Origin: Deltaproteobacteria bacterium
GTDB taxonomy: Bacteria > Myxococcota_A > UBA796 > SXON01
Length of the DNA: 36,025 bases
Assembly: GCA_947490345.1 (NCBI GenBank)
Contig: CANLGL010000056.1
Span: 1-36,025 of the forward strand
Direction of reading: 5' to 3'
A program made the translations under genes and the position numbers. This document shows, in pieces, positions 7,325-14,705 of the stretch; the first letter of the stretch is position 1; every line of letters begins with the position of its first letter. The notes under the pieces were generated by a model that ran no database searches, was not told the origin of the DNA, and saw only the letters and a program-made list of their open reading frames with translations.

Positions 7325-8512
7325 CTACCGAGCGAACCACGCCTCCGCCAACCTCACCCAGCACGTGGCGCCGAGCGGGATCAGCTCGTCGTTGAAGTCG
7401 TAGCTGGGGTTGTGCAACATGCACGGCCCCAGACCGTGGCCGGCGTCGCGATGGCCGCCCTGGCCGTTGCCGATGATGAAGTAGCAACCCGGCTTCTCCA
7501 ATAAGAAATAGGAGAAATCTTCGGCACCCATGGTCGGCTCGAAGTGGATCACCCGCTCGGCGCCCACCACGGCCGCCAGGGTCTTGCGCACGAACTCCGA
7601 CTCGGCGGGGTGGTTGACGGTGGGCGGGTAGTTCCGGTTGAAGGCGAACTCGCAGGTGGCACCGAAGGCGCGGGCGCTGTGCTCGGTCAGCTCGCGCATC
7701 CGCGTCTCGATGGTGTCGAGCACCGCGGTGGAGAAGGTGCGCACGGTGCCGCGGAGGGTGACGCTGTCGGGAACCACGTTGGTGGCTTCGCCGGCGTGGA
7801 TCATCGTCACCGAGATCACTGCGGGGTCGATGGGGCGCAGGTTGCGGGTGACGATGGTCTGGAAGGCGAGCACCAGCTGACACGCCAGCGGCACCGGGTC
7901 CACGCCCAGGTTGGGCATCGCCGCGTGGGAGCCCTTGCCGCGCAGCGTGATGTGGAACTCGTTGCTGGACGCGGCCATCGCCCCGGGGTTGACGCCGATG
8001 ACCCCGACTTCGAGGCCGGGCCAATTGTGGGCGCCGAAGACCGCCTCCATCGGAAATTGCTCGAACAGCCCGTCGGCGACCATCTCGCGCGCGCCGCCGC
8101 CGCCCTCTTCGGCCGGTTGGAAGATGAGGTACACGGTGCCGTCGAAGTTGCGGTGGGTGGCGAGGTGGCGCGCCGCCGCCAGGAGCATGGTGGTGTGGCC
8201 GTCGTGACCGCAGGCATGCATGCGCCCGGGGACCACGCTCCTGTGGGCGAAGTCGTTGTGCTCGGTCATCGGCAGGGCGTCCATGTCGGCACGCAGCCCG
8301 ATGGCCCGGGCGGAGGTGCCACCCTTGATGATGCCGACGACGCCGGTGCGGCCGAGCCCCCGCTGGATGGGGATGCCCCACTCGGTCAGCCGCGCGGCGA
8401 CGATGTCGCTGGTGCGCAGCTCCTGGAAACCAAGCTCGGGGTTGGCGTGGAGATCGCGGCGTACGGCAGCCATATCGGGGGCGTCGGCGCGGATGGAGTC
8501 GATGAGGTTCAT
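7325..8512 (-). CDS. M20-family amidohydrolase (N-acyl-amino acid / hippurate hydrolase type)
   Basis: The 395-residue length and sequence fit the M20D amidohydrolases (hippuricase, N-acetyldiaminopimelate deacetylase, IAA-amino acid hydrolase type), which hydrolyse N-acylated amino acids. Visible signatures are RRDLHANPELGFQE near residue 18, RADMDALPM near 74, the metal site HACGHDGH with Cys101 and His103, the EEGGGGA catalytic/metal Glu pair at 136-137, and GAEDFSYFL near the C-terminus. A dimerisation lid domain lies between. There is no signal peptide, so it is probably cytoplasmic. The exact acyl substrate cannot be read from sequence. Confidence 0.92.
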   Translation of the reverse strand: MNLIDSIRADAPDMAAVRRDLHANPELGFQELRTSDIVAARLTEWGIPIQRGLGRTGVVGIIKGGTSARAIGLRADMDALPMTEHNDFAHRSVVPGRMHACGHDGHTTMLLAAARHLATHRNFDGTVYLIFQPAEEGGGGAREMVADGLFEQFPMEAVFGAHNWPGLEVGVIGVNPGAMAASSNEFHITLRGKGSHAAMPNLGVDPVPLACQLVLAFQTIVTRNLRPIDPAVISVTMIHAGEATNVVPDSVTLRGTVRTFSTAVLDTIETRMRELTEHSARAFGATCEFAFNRNYPPTVNHPAESEFVRKTLAAVVGAERVIHFEPTMGAEDFSYFLLEKPGCYFIIGNGQGGHRDAGHGLGPCMLHNPSYDFNDELIPLGATCWVRLAEAWFAR

Positions 8513-8669
8513 GGGCCGAGGCTAACGTGCCGGTGACGGCGGCCGCCCGGGCGGCGCCCGGTCGCCGCGGCCTCGCGGCGGGCCGGGGACCGGCCCTCTG
8601 CTCGGTCCCTGCCGCGCCGGAGGCCGCGCGGTGTCGTTGTGGTCGGGTGCTCTGGTACTCGGAGCGGTC
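8513..8669. other. Divergent intergenic region with hairpin
   Basis: This 157-bp gap separates the divergent M20 gene and the small secreted-protein gene and should hold both promoters. It is extremely GC-rich and contains a perfect 7-bp stem-loop (GGGCCGG at 8580-8586, CCGGCCC at 8590-8596). I see no convincing promoter boxes. Confidence 0.4.
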
Positions 8670-8954
8670 ATGTTCGTTCAGCGCCTCACCCTGGTCTTCC
8701 TCGCCGCCTTCGCCCTTCCATCCGCGGCCGCGGCCTGCGGAATCGAGGGCCGCGCCACCCGCACTGACGGCTCCAAGGTGGAGGGTACGGTGACCGTCTC
8801 GACGAGCTGGAACTCGTCCAAGGCCTTCCCCCGCGGTGGCAGCTACTCCCTGGACCTCGGCTCCTCGGCGTGCGGGCAGTCTTTCGAAGTGTTCGTCAAC
8901 GGGTACAGCATCGGGCGGCGGACGGCTCCGTCCTCTGGGAACGCGACGGTGTGA
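8670..8954 (+). CDS. Small secreted beta-sandwich-like protein
   Basis: The 94-residue product starts with a good signal peptide (MFVQRLTLVFLAAFALPSAAA, cleavage before CGIEG). The mature part, about 73 residues, has the pattern of a small transthyretin/carboxypeptidase-regulatory-like fold (DGSKVEGTVTV, GGSYSLDLGSS, QSFEVFVNGYSIG). Two cysteines could form a disulfide. The ATG at 8670 is preceded by GGAG with about 5 nt spacing, which decides it over an in-frame start 13 codons upstream. No precise function is recognised. Confidence 0.7.
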   Translation: MFVQRLTLVFLAAFALPSAAAACGIEGRATRTDGSKVEGTVTVSTSWNSSKAFPRGGSYSLDLGSSACGQSFEVFVNGYSIGRRTAPSSGNATV

Positions 8955-9063
8955 TCGACCGCTCCCGGTTTCGCAAGTCTCCTCCACCGGTGCGTGATTC
9001 GGGCTCGCCCTTGGCTCCTGGTCGCGCCGGTGTCATACTCGCGGCGTCCTCCCTGGAGTGTGC

Positions 9064-9678
9064 ATGCTGTTGCTCGGACTCATCGCCGCGGCTGGTGCGG
9101 CGCCGACCACCTACAGCTTCGATAGCGCCGCCAGCAAGCTCTACGTGCAGGTCTACCGGGATCGGGACAGCCTGGCGTCGTCGATGGCGCATGATCACGT
9201 CGTGGCCGCCACCGGCTGGTCGGGAAGCTTGACCCTCGATCCGGACAACATTGCGGCCTGCGCGGTGAGCGTGAGGGTGCCTGTCTCGGGGCTCCGGCCG
9301 GACCTGCCCGACATGAGGCGCCTGGTCGGGTACGACGTGATGCTGACGGACGCGCAGCAGAAGCAGGTCGACGAGCACATGAAGGGCGAGGAGCAACTCA
9401 AGCAGAGCGCCTTTTCGGATATCCGCTTCGAAGCCACGCGCTGCTCCGGCACGATGGCAGCGCTCTCGGCCACGGGGACGCTGACCGTCGCGGGCCATGG
9501 TGGCCCTGTGACAATCTCCGTGAAAGCCGACACGCGTGATGGAGGGCTCCGCCTGCGGGGGGGCTTGAGGACCAGCCACACGTCGCTCGGCCTCGTCCCC
9601 TACAGCGCGTTCTTCGGCAGCCTCAAGAATCAGGACGGGCTCGACTTCACGCTGGACGTCGTGGCACGGGCGAACTGA
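9064..9678 (+). CDS. YceI-like secreted protein
   Basis: The 204-residue protein has a signal peptide (MLLLGLIAAAGAAP) followed by a YceI-type lipocalin-like domain: TYSFDSAASKL, AHDHVVAATGWSG, a central variable helix, SDIRFEATRC, TLTVAGHGGPV and the closing TLDVVARAN. YceI proteins are periplasmic and bind isoprenoid-like or amphiphilic ligands. The position next to an NDH-2-type quinone-reducing dehydrogenase (5 bp apart) fits a role with quinones or other polyisoprenoids, which is inference. ATG at 9064 was chosen because GGAG sits 5 nt upstream; a GTG two codons earlier is possible. Confidence 0.85.
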   Translation: MLLLGLIAAAGAAPTTYSFDSAASKLYVQVYRDRDSLASSMAHDHVVAATGWSGSLTLDPDNIAACAVSVRVPVSGLRPDLPDMRRLVGYDVMLTDAQQKQVDEHMKGEEQLKQSAFSDIRFEATRCSGTMAALSATGTLTVAGHGGPVTISVKADTRDGGLRLRGGLRTSHTSLGLVPYSAFFGSLKNQDGLDFTLDVVARAN

Positions 9679-9683
9679 CCACC

Positions 9684-11525
9684 GTGCCACGCACCAACGA
9701 AGCCCACCGCCTCCCACGCCTGCCCCTGTGGCAGAAGCTCGTCCTGACCGGCGCCATCGCCTCAGGATGGGTGCTCTTCTCCACCGTCTGGCTCGCGGCC
9801 CTGATGACCTCTGGATGGGGGCTCTCCTGGTCGATCCTGGCTGATCTCGGCGCGCTCGTGGACGGCGTGCGAAAGACCTCCCCAGGCGCCTTCTGGGTGC
9901 TTCTGGCCGCCCATGCCCTCTCCCTGCTCCTGCTGAATGGGCCGTCGCAATGGCTGGCCAACCGGATGGCCATGCCCCGCGGATTTCGTACGGGACTGCG
10001 AATCGCGGGCTGGGGGACAGCGGGCCTGGATCTCGCGCTCTGGGGCCTGCTCCCGGTCTCGGGCTTCGTCCGGATGGTGCTGGCCCCGGTCCTGCTCATT
10101 GAGACGGTTGGCCTACTCGCTTTGGTGGGGCTCCAGGTGCGAGAGCTGTGGCTGTTTCCTCGGTGGAGGGGAGGGGACCGGCCGGTTCGGGTGGTCATCG
10201 TCGGTGGGGGTTTTGGCGGTCTGTACACCGCGATGTCCCTCGATCGGAAGCTGGGCTACCACGATGGGCTTGAGATCGTGCTCGTCGACAAGAAGAACTA
10301 CTTTCTCTTCCCGCCGCTGTTGCCCAGCGTCGCCACCGGCGCCATCGAGACCCGCCAGGTCACCAATCCCTTTCGGTGCATCTTCGAGGCCACCAATGTG
10401 CGCTTCATGAAGCGCAGCGTCGAGGGAGTGGACCTTGCCCGGAGGATCGTCCGCACTGGGGCCGGAGCGATGCAGGAGGAGATCTCGTATGACTGGCTGG
10501 TCATGGCGCCGGGCGCCCAGACGAATACGCTGAGAGTTCCTGGAGCCGACAAGCACGCCTTCTACATGCGGGAGCTTGGCGACGCGATCGCCGTGCGGAA
10601 CCACGTGATCGACTGCTTCGAGTTGGCGGCCCACGAGCGAGACCCGGTTGTTGCCGCCGATCTGGTGCGCACGATCGTGGTGGGCGCCGGACCCACGGGA
10701 GTGGAGCTGGCGAGCGAGATCCAGGACCTGATCCACCATGTGCTCCTGCGCCGTTACCCGGAGATCAACCCTGCCTTGCCCGAGGTGTGGCTGGTGCAGT
10801 CGGGCGGTCAAGTCCTCCCGGGCTGGAGCGACCGGATGGCGGGGAGCACCAAGTCCCAGCTCGATCGCATCGGCGTGCGCGTGCAGCTGGACGTGCGGGC
10901 GGTCAAGCTGGAGCCAGCCGCCGTGGTGCTGTCCGACGGTGGGCGCATCTCCGCACGCACGGTGGTCTGGTGCACAGGGGTGAAGCCGGCGACGGTGATG
11001 GAGAGTCTGGGGGTGCCGGTCGAGCGCGGCGGCCTGGTCCGCGTCGCCCCCGATCTGCGGGTACCGGGCCAGGATCGTCTGTTCGTGATTGGCGATGTGG
11101 CCCTTTGCGAGCACGAGGGGCATCCCCTGCCTGCCTTGGCCCAGGTGGCGCTCCAGCAGGGCGATCAGACCGGGGCCAATCTGGTGCGTCTGCTCAAAGG
11201 GCGGCCCACCAAGCCCTTCAAGTACTTCAACTATGGCTCCCTCGTCTGTGTGGGGGAGCACTACGCGGTCATCGACATCATGGGGCTGCGGCTGTCGGGA
11301 TTTCCGGCCTGGTTCATCTGGCGATCCCTCTACCTGTTCAAGCTGGTGGGGATCGGCAACCGGGTGCGGGTCATGCTCGACTGGTCCCTCGATCTTGTGG
11401 TCGAGCGCTCGATCTCCCAGATTCGGGCGAGTCGGGAGGAGCAAGTCGAGGATGGCGCGGGCCCGATCGAGGCGGGTGAGTCGGCCACCGTCCCCCTCAC
11501 GTTCATGACGGCTCCCGAGGAGTAG
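9684..11525 (+). CDS. NDH-2-type NAD(P)H dehydrogenase with extra N-terminal membrane domain
   Basis: This 613-residue protein is about 150-200 residues longer than usual type II NADH dehydrogenases. Residues 1-160 hold about four membrane segments (near 17-40, 69-86, 104-124 and 128-152). The flavoenzyme starts at VVIVGGGFGGL (FAD-binding GGGFGG at 174-179), with YFLFPPLLPSVATGAIE typical of NDH-2, a second dinucleotide fold (VVGAGPTGVELA), the VIGDVA motif and a C-terminal amphipathic anchor (FPAWFIWRSLYLFKLVG). It should pass electrons from NAD(P)H to quinone without proton pumping. It starts at GTG, 5 bp after the YceI-like gene stop, so the two are very probably co-transcribed. Confidence 0.88.
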   Translation: MPRTNEAHRLPRLPLWQKLVLTGAIASGWVLFSTVWLAALMTSGWGLSWSILADLGALVDGVRKTSPGAFWVLLAAHALSLLLLNGPSQWLANRMAMPRGFRTGLRIAGWGTAGLDLALWGLLPVSGFVRMVLAPVLLIETVGLLALVGLQVRELWLFPRWRGGDRPVRVVIVGGGFGGLYTAMSLDRKLGYHDGLEIVLVDKKNYFLFPPLLPSVATGAIETRQVTNPFRCIFEATNVRFMKRSVEGVDLARRIVRTGAGAMQEEISYDWLVMAPGAQTNTLRVPGADKHAFYMRELGDAIAVRNHVIDCFELAAHERDPVVAADLVRTIVVGAGPTGVELASEIQDLIHHVLLRRYPEINPALPEVWLVQSGGQVLPGWSDRMAGSTKSQLDRIGVRVQLDVRAVKLEPAAVVLSDGGRISARTVVWCTGVKPATVMESLGVPVERGGLVRVAPDLRVPGQDRLFVIGDVALCEHEGHPLPALAQVALQQGDQTGANLVRLLKGRPTKPFKYFNYGSLVCVGEHYAVIDIMGLRLSGFPAWFIWRSLYLFKLVGIGNRVRVMLDWSLDLVVERSISQIRASREEQVEDGAGPIEAGESATVPLTFMTAPEE

Positions 11526-11588
11526 TCGAATGGCGGAGCTCGCGGCGCGAGAGGGCCATCGTGCTCGCGCAGTGTCACTGATGCGACC

Positions 11589-11804
11589 TCAGCTCTGGTG
11601 CCGATTGCTCACGTCCAGAAAATTGGCACACGAGTCATCGTCGCGCACCCAATCGTGTTTCCCACGGCGGGATCGGCAAAACAACCACTTCCCATCCTGT
11701 TTGCCACCGGGGGGTGACTGGTTTCGGTTGTCGGGGTTGAAACTCCCAGCATGCTCGCAGTAGTGGCACCGTTTTCTTGGGTCCGCCTTCGAAAACGGCC
11801 ACAT
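11589..11804 (-). CDS. Small Cys-rich protein, putative zinc binder
   Basis: The 71-residue product begins MWPFSKADPRKRCHYCEHAG, has C-x2-C followed by two single Cys (LFCRS, SCANF), and several His and Trp residues. This arrangement is compatible with one zinc site. GAGG lies 7 nt upstream of the ATG, supporting the start. It faces the dehydrogenase gene tail-to-tail with 63 bp between, and lies 82 bp downstream of the zinc-ribbon gene at 11887. I do not recognise a family. Confidence 0.55.
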   Translation of the reverse strand: MWPFSKADPRKRCHYCEHAGSFNPDNRNQSPPGGKQDGKWLFCRSRRGKHDWVRDDDSCANFLDVSNRHQS

Positions 11805-11886
11805 CTTGCGCCTCAGATGAGGCCGCGTCTAATCGGCTTCACCGGCAATGGCCAAGCGCCACAGCTGCGGGTCCCAACGCGCTCGC

Positions 11887-12069
11887 TTACTTCGGCCGCG
11901 TAAAGTCGTCGTAGTGGGTCCTCGATGTGTCCCCACATCGCGGGCACCTGGCCGCGCCACACTTCTCGCAGTATTTCGTGCTGCACTTCCAGCACGCGAA
12001 CTGACGCACCGTCAGCCCGTAGGTGTGTGACGTTTTCTGACAGTGCGGGCAGGAATCAACACGGGTCAT
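11887..12069 (-). CDS. Small zinc-ribbon protein with four CxxC motifs
   Basis: The 60-residue product carries CPHC, CWKC, CEKC and CPRC, so it should bind two zinc ions as a double zinc ribbon. The start at 12069 has GAGG about 8 nt upstream. The frame is open further upstream but reads as unlikely sequence. Proteins of this size and pattern are often nucleic-acid or protein adaptors, but no specific role can be assigned. It lies 82 bp downstream of the MFS gene. Confidence 0.65.
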   Translation of the reverse strand: MTRVDSCPHCQKTSHTYGLTVRQFACWKCSTKYCEKCGAARCPRCGDTSRTHYDDFTRPK

Positions 12070-12151
12070 CGCGGGAACCTCGCGCGGGGGAACGTACCCA
12101 CACCTCGGCGACCGGGCGACGTACGGGTGCCATGCCGCCACCGAAGCCGCG

Positions 12152-13366
12152 TCAAGGGCTTGCCGCGGCGGCACCCCCGCCCCTCAACCGCTCCCGAAGC
12201 GCCGGTCCCATCGCGTACATCGCCGCCGCGGACAGCACGCCCGCGCCCAAGCAGCCCACCCACAACCACCCGCCGAAGTGGTCGAGCACGGTGGCGCCCA
12301 ACAGCGGACCAAACACACTTGCGAAGGAGAAGGACATGCCGAGGAGCCCCTGGTAGCGCCCTCGTAGGTGGGTGGGCGCCAGGGTTGCGACCAGCGCCGA
12401 GGTGACCGGAGCGCTGAGGATCTCGCCGAAGGTCCACACCGTGACCGCGGCAAGATGTCCGGGAACACCGAGGCCGAGGCCGTGCATCGCGAAGCCGACC
12501 CCCTGCAGCAGGCAGGCGACCACGAAGACCGAGGTCGGATCCCGCCGCCCCACCGCCGGGGCGATCCACGGCTGGATCAGCACGATGAGCACCCCGTTGA
12601 GCGCCAGCACCGCGCCGAAGGTCCCCGGGGAGTGCCCCTCGCTCTTCATCCAGGCCGAAAGGGCGACATAGCCCTGATGGGGCAGCAACCACGCGAACGA
12701 GAGCGCGGCCAGCCACGTCACGTACACCCGGTCCTTGAGCACGTCGCGGAGGCTGCCCGGGACCTGCCCTGCCCGCAGCTCAGGCTTCGTCTCCGGCAAC
12801 CACGCGTAGACAAAGGCAGCCCACAAGAGCTGCACCGCCGCCGCGGTGAGGAAGACCCAGCGGTAGCTCTCCTCGGCGATCGCGCCGGCCAGCGCCGGTG
12901 CGACCGAGAAGCCGAGGTTCACGGTGACGTAGGTGAGGGCGTACGCGCGAATTCGGTCGTCGGCGGGGACGAGGTCCGCCACCATGGCATGGACGGCGGG
13001 GCGGTGCAGGTCGTACACCAGCGCCAGGACGAAGGCGCCGAGCACGACCGCGGGGACGGTCGGCGCCGCCGAGAGCGCTGCCAGCGCGATCGCAGCGCCG
13101 ATGGCGCTGGTGAGCAGCGTCTTGCGGCGGCCGAAACGATCGGCGACCACCCCGCCCAGCGCGGTGCCCAGGGTCGAGCCCAATCCATAGGTAGCGACCA
13201 CCGCGCCAGCCTGGGTGATGCTCAGCCCGTGGACGGTGGTGAGCCAGAACGTGAGCAGCGGCTGGACGAACTGCCCCGCCCGGTTGAGGAAGAGCCCCGC
13301 CTGCAGGGCCCAGAACGGAGCGCCCAGGCCGCCGAACCGCGCCCGGAGCGCCGCGGCGGGGCTCAC
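12152..13366 (-). CDS. MFS transporter
   Basis: This 404-residue protein has about 12 hydrophobic segments and the major facilitator loop 2-3 motif (GGVVADRFGRRKTL), so it is an inner-membrane secondary transporter. The two halves are joined near DVLKDRVYVTW. The substrate is unknown; the general look is that of drug or sugar efflux MFS members. The start is GTG at 13366, whose last two bases overlap the TGA of the upstream arylsulfotransferase-like gene (GTGA), so the two genes are coupled. A longer open frame upstream is only the shadow of that gene. Confidence 0.85.
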   Translation of the reverse strand: MSPAAALRARFGGLGAPFWALQAGLFLNRAGQFVQPLLTFWLTTVHGLSITQAGAVVATYGLGSTLGTALGGVVADRFGRRKTLLTSAIGAAIALAALSAAPTVPAVVLGAFVLALVYDLHRPAVHAMVADLVPADDRIRAYALTYVTVNLGFSVAPALAGAIAEESYRWVFLTAAAVQLLWAAFVYAWLPETKPELRAGQVPGSLRDVLKDRVYVTWLAALSFAWLLPHQGYVALSAWMKSEGHSPGTFGAVLALNGVLIVLIQPWIAPAVGRRDPTSVFVVACLLQGVGFAMHGLGLGVPGHLAAVTVWTFGEILSAPVTSALVATLAPTHLRGRYQGLLGMSFSFASVFGPLLGATVLDHFGGWLWVGCLGAGVLSAAAMYAMGPALRERLRGGGAAAASP

Positions 13367-14685
13367 CGCGCCAGGTTGGGCACGAGCGTGACGTACCCGA
13401 AGGCGTACCCCAGCGGCGTGGACGCCCGGAACTGGAGCTCGCCCGCCTCGTCCACTCGATCGAGCTGGCCGGCCAGAGAGAACGCCGCGAAGGTGCTGCC
13501 ATCGTCCAGCCGGGTGACGTCGCCGAGCACGAAGCTGAACGCCGGCGGGTCGGGGAGGTACTCCCAAACCTGGGTGGCCGTGGTGTCGGTCAGTACGTAC
13601 TCCAGCACGCGGCTGCGATTTCCGCCGGCGCCGTCGTTGTCGAAGACCAGCATGTGGTCGTCCCACACGTGGAACTGGTGGGTGTGCAAGAAGCGCTCAC
13701 CGACGAAGTCGTAGGTCGACAGCTCGCCGCCGAGGATCGGGCCGCACGCCCCGGTTTCGCGCGCCACCCACACGATCGACGAGAAGTTGCGGACGCTCAG
13801 GACATAGTCCCAATCCAGCACATCGATGGCGTTGACCCACGTCCAGCCGAGCCCCGGGTCGTTGGAGAGGGTGACCGCCGGGTCAAAACAGTCCCACGAG
13901 CTCCACACCGACTCAAAACTGCCGTCGGGCTGGATCTCGACGATCTCGTTCCCCTTGATCGGCTCGCCGTCGGTGCCCGCGCGCACCTCGGCGGTGACCG
14001 CGGCGATGGTGCCGTCAAAATGTTGGGCGAAGTCTTGCGCCAGGTAAGGCACCGCGATGTCGCTGACCTCGGTGCCGTCCCAGGACACCCGTCGCAAGAG
14101 ACTATCAGCGGAGGGCTCGCCGGAGACGTCGCCCACGGTGTAGAGAATGCCGTTGCCATCGGCTGCGACTAGCGCGCGAACGGTGTCCAGCCCGCTGTCG
14201 TCGATGTGGTACCAGACCACCCGGCCTTCGGGTGAGAGGATGACCACCGCGGTCACGATGCCGAGAACCGTCGTGACCATGAACTGCTGGGCAGTGCCGC
14301 CCTCGACCGCGATGGGGGGAAGCTCGCCGGGGAGCGCCTCGGTGGTCCACACCCCCGCTGTCAGCTCGATGCCACCTTCGTCCTCGATGGCCCAGGCAAT
14401 CTCGGAGGCGGCGGGGACGCCGACGAGCAGGGTCGAGTGCTCGGTGGCCTCGGCGGCTTCCAGTGTCGTCACCAGTTCGCGCTCGGCCGTCCCGTAGCGA
14501 ACCCGCCCGCGCCGGGGAACGTCGGTCGTCCACGACAGCGTCGCCACCGTGACGATGGCGGGGCTCACCGTGAGGGTGGCGTCCGTGACCTCGGCCGGCG
14601 CCTCGGCGCAGCCGCCCCCGTCGTTGCAGGCGGCCGCGACCGGCCCCACGAAGACTGCGAGCGTTGTTGCCGTGCTGGCCCGCAT
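13363..14685 (-). CDS. Secreted arylsulfotransferase (ASST)-like beta-propeller protein
   Basis: The 440-residue protein starts with an export signal (MRASTATTLAVFVGPVAAAC; Cys20 could be lipidated). An N-terminal fibronectin-like segment (about 30-115) is followed by a beta-propeller with ASST-family features: GRVVWYHIDDSG, WTWVNAIDVLDWDYVLSVRN, FLHTHQFHVWDDHMLVFDN and SRVLEYVL. Family members transfer sulfate between phenols through a catalytic His, but many homologues in myxobacteria have no proven activity, so enzymatic function is uncertain. It is translationally coupled to the MFS transporter. It diverges from the Asp-box lipoprotein gene with only 20 bp between the two starts. Confidence 0.8.
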   Translation of the reverse strand: MRASTATTLAVFVGPVAAACNDGGGCAEAPAEVTDATLTVSPAIVTVATLSWTTDVPRRGRVRYGTAERELVTTLEAAEATEHSTLLVGVPAASEIAWAIEDEGGIELTAGVWTTEALPGELPPIAVEGGTAQQFMVTTVLGIVTAVVILSPEGRVVWYHIDDSGLDTVRALVAADGNGILYTVGDVSGEPSADSLLRRVSWDGTEVSDIAVPYLAQDFAQHFDGTIAAVTAEVRAGTDGEPIKGNEIVEIQPDGSFESVWSSWDCFDPAVTLSNDPGLGWTWVNAIDVLDWDYVLSVRNFSSIVWVARETGACGPILGGELSTYDFVGERFLHTHQFHVWDDHMLVFDNDGAGGNRSRVLEYVLTDTTATQVWEYLPDPPAFSFVLGDVTRLDDGSTFAAFSLAGQLDRVDEAGELQFRASTPLGYAFGYVTLVPNLAR

Positions 14686-14705
14686 CGGGGCACATTAACG
14701 CTACG

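Noticed and set aside
7263..8987. A long minus-strand frame running upstream from the small lipoprotein at 6858-7262 across the M20 gene
   Set aside because: It is out of frame with the clear M20 amidohydrolase and reads as His/Arg/Pro-rich shadow sequence.
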